DNA from: Pseudomonadota bacterium
GTDB taxonomy: Bacteria > Pseudomonadota > Gammaproteobacteria > Burkholderiales > Burkholderiaceae_F
Assembly: GCA_023443095.1 (NCBI GenBank)
Contig: JAEZVV010000092.1
Location: 1 to 8,799, forward strand
Length of the DNA: 8,799 nt
Direction: 5' to 3'
Part shown: piece after piece, positions 5,393-8,799 of the stretch
How positions within the stretch are numbered: the first letter of the stretch is position 1
How the letters are laid out: each line of letters starts with the position of its first letter
The notes under the pieces: generated by a model
Seen by the model: the letters and a program-made list of their open reading frames with translations, nothing else
What the model was told of the DNA's origin: nothing
Databases searched by the model: none
Position numbers and translations under genes: made by a program

Positions 5393-6922
5393 GTGAGCAG
5401 CGTGATCCGGGGAGTGGTCTGGGGCAGTCGGGTCCTGGTCCTGGGGCTGGCGGGCGCTCCGGTGGCGGCGCAGCAGACGCCGACCCTCACCGCGACCATC
5501 GGCGGCGAACTCAACTGGTCGAACAACATCAACCAGAGCGTCTCCGAACTGGCGCAGAGCGAGTTCAGCGTGAACGTCTCGCCCGCGCTCGGCATCAATT
5601 ACCGCAGCGGCCGCGTGCAGGCGAGCGGGACGGCCGGGCTCACCGCCTACCACTACTTCGGCGGTACGCAGCCCGACACGGTTTATCCGAACGTCGCACT
5701 CACGGGCTCGCTCGAGGCGATCGAGCACTTTCTGTTCGTCGACGCCTCGGTCGACGCTTCGCCCCAGTTCATCAATCCCTTTGCCCCGCGCAGTTCGGGC
5801 CAGGTCTCGGACAACACGTATTCGGCCTACAACTACCGGGTGGCGCCCTATATCAAGGGAGCCTTCCTGGGCGAGGCGAGCTACGAGCTGCGCAGCGACA
5901 GCGCCTGGAGCAGCAGCGGCAGCGGCAGAGGCAACAACAGCGCTTTGTCCTCGAGTTATCAGTGGGTGGTCGACGGTTCGGTCAACCGCGCTCCCAAACC
6001 CCTGGGCTGGGGCGTGCAGGCCCAGCACACCCTGCTGCAGCAGGACGTCGAACCCGACTACACCAACGACAACGCGCGCCTGATCCTGAGCTATCTGGTG
6101 GGCGAGGATTTCAGCGTCTCGGCGCGCGGCGGCTACGAGCAGACCCAATACGGCCTGCTCGACACCAATAACGCGATCTACGGCGGCGGCCTGTCCTGGC
6201 GGCCGACCCCGCGCACCAATGTCGATGGGTACTGGGAGCGGCGCTACTTCGGCGATGGCTGGCAGCTCACGGCCTCGCACCGTATGCCCTTCCTGTATTT
6301 CAACCTCGGCACTTCGCGCGACGTGACGACCACGCCCGACACGTTGTTCACCGTGCCGGGCGGAACCAACGTCTTCGAATCGCTCGAAAGCCTGCTGACG
6401 ACCCGCATCCCCGACGCCAGCGCGCGGGCCGCCGCCGCCCGCCAGATCATGCTGCAGCAAGGCCTGCCGCCGCAGCTCGCGGTGCCGGTGCCGATCTACT
6501 CGCAGAACGTTTCGCTGCAGACCCGCTACGACGCCGCGGTCACCCTTTCCGGGCAGCGCAACTCGCTCGCGTTCAACGTGTATTACCTGCGGACCGAGGC
6601 GATCACCGGAACGGGAGTCAATCTGCCGCCCGCGCTTGTCTTGTTCGAGAATTCGGTGCAGCGTGGCGCCGCCATCACCGCCAGCCACAGCCTGACGCCC
6701 CTGACCAGCATCAACGGCAGCGTGTTGTGGCAGAGGACCCAGGGCATAGGCAGCCGCTCGGACGACTTGTCGCGCCAGCTCACCTACCGGATCCAGCTCA
6801 GCCGGCAGCTGGGCCCCAAGTTCAATGCCTATACCGCCTTGCGTTACGAGACTTTCAATTCGAACGTCACGAACGACTACAACGAAATCGCCGCCCTCGT
6901 CGGGCTGACGTACGCGTTCTAG
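5393..6922 (+). CDS. PEP-CTERM system-associated outer-membrane beta-barrel protein (TIGR03016-like)
   Basis: A 509-residue exported protein, counted from GTG 5393. Residues 1-26 are a signal peptide (basic start, VLVLGLAG core, cut after PVAA, before QQ). The mature part is dominated by alternating polar/hydrophobic stretches with many aromatic residues, Asn, Ser and Gly, contains no cysteine that I can find, and ends in GLTYAF. A C-terminal Phe is the usual outer-membrane barrel signal. An Ala/Gln-rich helical insert lies at ~323-370 (FESLESLLTTRIPDASARAA), and a Ser/Gly/Asn linker at ~180-197. This matches the uncharacterised barrel family found in exosortase A polysaccharide loci. A role in passing polymer through the outer membrane is inference. 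The gene begins 44 bases after the kinase stop and is followed after seven bases by the ATPase gene. The alternative TTG start at 5345 would give 525 residues and is less likely. Confidence 0.88.
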   Translation: MSSVIRGVVWGSRVLVLGLAGAPVAAQQTPTLTATIGGELNWSNNINQSVSELAQSEFSVNVSPALGINYRSGRVQASGTAGLTAYHYFGGTQPDTVYPNVALTGSLEAIEHFLFVDASVDASPQFINPFAPRSSGQVSDNTYSAYNYRVAPYIKGAFLGEASYELRSDSAWSSSGSGRGNNSALSSSYQWVVDGSVNRAPKPLGWGVQAQHTLLQQDVEPDYTNDNARLILSYLVGEDFSVSARGGYEQTQYGLLDTNNAIYGGGLSWRPTPRTNVDGYWERRYFGDGWQLTASHRMPFLYFNLGTSRDVTTTPDTLFTVPGGTNVFESLESLLTTRIPDASARAAAARQIMLQQGLPPQLAVPVPIYSQNVSLQTRYDAAVTLSGQRNSLAFNVYYLRTEAITGTGVNLPPALVLFENSVQRGAAITASHSLTPLTSINGSVLWQRTQGIGSRSDDLSRQLTYRIQLSRQLGPKFNAYTALRYETFNSNVTNDYNEIAALVGLTYAF

Positions 6923-6929
6923 GAGCCCT

Positions 6930-7961
6930 ATGTACGAGGCTTATTACGGACTCAGCGGCAAACCCTTCCAGCTCAACCCGGATCCGACCTTCTATTACGG
7001 CTCCAAGGGCCATACCAGCGCCTATTCGTACCTGCAATACGGCGTCTACCAGAGCGAGGGCTTTATCGTCATCACGGGCGAGATCGGCACCGGCAAGACC
7101 ACCCTGGTGCGGGCCCTGCTCGAACACCTCGATCCCGGCAAGGTGATCGCGGTCCAGCTGGTGAGCACGCTGATCGATGCCGACGACTTGCTCAAGGCGG
7201 TGGCCACCGCCTTCGGCATTCCGATCAAGGGCACCGAAAAAGCCGAACTGCTCGCCACGCTCGAAGCCTTCCTCACCTCGCTGGTCGGGCAGAACAAACG
7301 TGCGTTGCTGGTGGTCGACGAAGCGCAGAACCTCACCCCGCGCGCGCTCGAAGAGCTGCGCATGTTGTCGAATTTCCAGTACGGCGACCGCGCCCTGCTG
7401 CAGAGTTTCCTGGTCGGCCAGCCCGAGCTGCGTCAGCTGCTGCGCGCCCCGGCGATGGAGCAGCTGCGCCAGCGCGTGATCGCCTCCTACCACCTCGGAC
7501 CGCTGGCGCCCGAGGAGACCGCCGCCTACATCCAGCACCGGCTCCATCACGTCGGCTGGAAGGACGACAACCCGGCTTTCGAGGCCGACGCGCTGGCGGC
7601 GATCCATGTCGCCTGCGGCGGCATCCCGCGCAAGATCAACTCGCTCGCCAACCGCCTTCTGCTCTCGGCCTATCTGGCCGAGAAGCGGGTGATCCAGGTC
7701 GCCGACGTCGACGCGGTGACACGAGAGATCAGCGGCGAGCTCGGCGCCGGCCACGGCCGCAAGCCGGTGAGCGCCAACAGTCCGGAACTGCTGCGCGAGT
7801 CCGCGGCGCGCAACAACGGTGCGCTGGCAGCGATATCGGCGCGGCTCGACCGCATCGAGCGCAGCCTGGCCCTGGTGCTCGACGCGATCCGGCCCGAAGT
7901 CGCGTCCAAACCCGAGCGACGAGCCGGTGGCGCCAAGGGCAGCCGCCCCGCGAGGCTTTGA
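6930..7961 (+). CDS. XrtA/PEP-CTERM system-associated AAA+ ATPase (ExeA-like)
   Basis: A 343-residue ATPase of the ExeA/GspA-like group found in exosortase A loci. The family N-terminus MYEAYYGLSGKPFQLNPDP (1-19) leads to Walker A GEIGTGKTT (50-58, K56) and Walker B LLVVDEAQ (126-133, D130/E131). FLVGQPEL (160-167) fits sensor 1, RQRV (180-183) a possible arginine-finger region, and GGIPRKIN (230-237) sensor 2. After ~270 comes a variable tail: a Ser/Arg/Asn-rich link, a possible short coiled coil (~295-320, AAISARLDRIERSLALVLDA) and a basic end. There is no membrane segment and no peptidoglycan-binding domain of the kind seen in ExeA, so it is probably cytoplasmic or bound to a membrane partner. 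Its exact role is unknown; assembly or energising of export is inference. AGGAG at 6921-6925 overlaps the preceding stop codon. Its own stop overlaps the next ATG by one base. Confidence 0.92.
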   Translation: MYEAYYGLSGKPFQLNPDPTFYYGSKGHTSAYSYLQYGVYQSEGFIVITGEIGTGKTTLVRALLEHLDPGKVIAVQLVSTLIDADDLLKAVATAFGIPIKGTEKAELLATLEAFLTSLVGQNKRALLVVDEAQNLTPRALEELRMLSNFQYGDRALLQSFLVGQPELRQLLRAPAMEQLRQRVIASYHLGPLAPEETAAYIQHRLHHVGWKDDNPAFEADALAAIHVACGGIPRKINSLANRLLLSAYLAEKRVIQVADVDAVTREISGELGAGHGRKPVSANSPELLRESAARNNGALAAISARLDRIERSLALVLDAIRPEVASKPERRAGGAKGSRPARL

Positions 7962-8799
7962 TGGGACACGCAGAACCCACGCTGGGGGCGATCCTGTGCG
8001 TCGTCGGTGCCCGCCCCAACTTCATGAAGATGGCGCCCCTGCTGCGTGCGCTGGCCGCGGCGCCGGGCGCGCCGCCGGCGCTTCTGGTGCATACCGGGCA
8101 GCACTACGACCACGCCTTGAGCGAGCAGCTGTTTGCCGACCTCGGTCTGCCCGCTCCCGACGTCAATCTCGAAGTCGGATCGGCCTCGCACGCGGTGCAG
8201 ACCGCGGAAGTGATGCGCCGCTTCGAACCCGTGATCGACCGCTTCCTGCCGAGCGCGGTGGTGGTCGTGGGCGATGTCAACTCGACCCTGGCCTGCGCGC
8301 TGGTGGCGGCCAAAAAAGGCGTTCCGGTCGCCCATGTCGAAGCCGGCTTGCGCAGCTACGACCGGACCATGCCCGAGGAAATCAACCGGGTGTTGACCGA
8401 CCAGATCTCGGACCTGCTCTACACCACCGAACGCAGCGCCGCGGCCAACCTGGCGCAAGAAGGGATTCCGCCCGAGCGGGTGTGTTTCGTCGGCAACCTG
8501 ATGATCGATTCGCTGCGCGCGGCCTTGCCGCGGTCAGTGCCGCCAGCCCAGGTGCTGGCCGCCACCGGCCTCGACCCCGCCGCGATCGCGTCGGGCTTCG
8601 GCCTCGTGACCCTGCACCGCCCGTCCAACGTCGACGATCCCGCCACGCTGTCCGCCGTGCTCGCCATCCTGGCCGAGACCAGCGACAAGCTGCCCCTGGT
8701 GTGGCCGGTCCATCCGCGCACCCGCGCCGCGATCGAGCGCGCCGGCCTGGGCGCGACCCTGGCCGCAGCGCGCATCCTTCTGCTGCCTCCGCAGGGCTA
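7961..8799 (+). CDS. wecB: UDP-N-acetylglucosamine 2-epimerase, non-hydrolysing (3' end missing)
   Basis: The first 279 residues of a cytoplasmic epimerase that converts UDP-GlcNAc to UDP-ManNAc; the frame is open to the window end, and about 90-110 residues should be missing. Family motifs appear in order: GARPNFMKMAPL (16-27), TGQHYD (45-50), GDVNSTLA (104-111), HVEAGLRSYDRTMPEEINR (125-143), TLHRPSNVDD (217-226) and PVHPRTR (249-255). D105, E127, E139/E140 and H219 align by motif with the catalytic or substrate-binding residues known in E. coli WecB (D95, E117, E131, H213). ATG 7961 overlaps the previous stop (TGATG), with GAGG five bases before the start. Its presence suggests that the polymer or its primer contains ManNAc or ManNAcA. 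Its place after the ATPase fits exosortase A loci as I remember them. The final product could use a related sugar, but the family call is firm. Confidence 0.93.
   Translation, partial: MGHAEPTLGAILCVVGARPNFMKMAPLLRALAAAPGAPPALLVHTGQHYDHALSEQLFADLGLPAPDVNLEVGSASHAVQTAEVMRRFEPVIDRFLPSAVVVVGDVNSTLACALVAAKKGVPVAHVEAGLRSYDRTMPEEINRVLTDQISDLLYTTERSAAANLAQEGIPPERVCFVGNLMIDSLRAALPRSVPPAQVLAATGLDPAAIASGFGLVTLHRPSNVDDPATLSAVLAILAETSDKLPLVWPVHPRTRAAIERAGLGATLAAARILLLPPQG

Noticed and set aside
5908..5945. Short repeat of AGC/GGC triplets in the barrel gene
   Set aside because: It encodes a Ser/Gly/Asn linker in frame; it is low-complexity coding sequence, not a separate element.
4347..6688. Two long minus-strand open frames opposite the kinase and barrel genes (344 and 450 codons)
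   Set aside because: They are rich in Arg, Gly, His and Asp, with no domain or ribosome site, and lie fully opposite well-supported genes.
6867..8458. Minus-strand open frames opposite the ATPase and epimerase genes
   Set aside because: The plus strand carries Walker and epimerase motifs; the antisense frames show none.
1..8799. CRISPR arrays, tRNA genes, insertion sequences, integrase or attachment sites
   Set aside because: I saw no regularly spaced repeats, tRNA-like folds, transposase or integrase motifs, or flanking direct repeats.

Overview
The window looks like a chromosomal segment of a GC-rich betaproteobacterium. The evidence is the 5S rRNA 3' end, the strong G/C bias at third codon positions and the gene families present. 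Rhodocyclales (Thauera/Azoarcus/Zoogloea-like) is my best guess, inferred from gene content and not from any search.

Layout. (1) 1-106: the 3' end of a 5S rRNA gene and a strong intrinsic terminator, so the left edge is the tail of an rRNA operon. (2) 107-632: mostly non-coding, with a possible 70-residue two-helix membrane protein (326-538, uncertain) and two hairpins lying between it and the convergent gene to its right. (3) 633-1760, minus strand: a fold-type II PLP enzyme of the cysteine synthase/cysteine desulfhydrase group. (4) 1761-2190: a 430-base divergent intergenic region with several short dyads and a weak candidate small ORF. (5) 2191-8799, plus strand: six tightly packed genes that run off the right edge.

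The six-gene run matches the export and assembly part of the exosortase A (XrtA)/PEP-CTERM-associated exopolysaccharide locus. In order it encodes a short Wza-like export lipoprotein, a Wzz-type chain-length determinant, a separate BY-type tyrosine autokinase with a Tyr/Gly tail, a large outer-membrane beta-barrel protein, an ExeA-like AAA+ ATPase and a non-hydrolysing UDP-GlcNAc 2-epimerase (WecB, cut by the window end). Gaps between them are 52 bases or less, with stop/start overlaps at two junctions, so they are probably one transcript. The kinase and chain-length protein together form a split Wzc-like pair that would control polymer length at the inner membrane. The lipoprotein and beta-barrel would take the polymer through the periplasm and outer membrane. 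WecB would supply UDP-ManNAc or a derivative. The exosortase itself, PEP-CTERM substrates and glycosyltransferases are not in view and would be expected to the right.

The system as a whole is a known type. The points most worth follow-up are that the export lipoprotein lacks the part that forms the outer-membrane helical barrel in Wza and sits three genes from a beta-barrel protein of unknown role, that this barrel has a helical insert, and that the intergenic regions hold possible small genes and operators.
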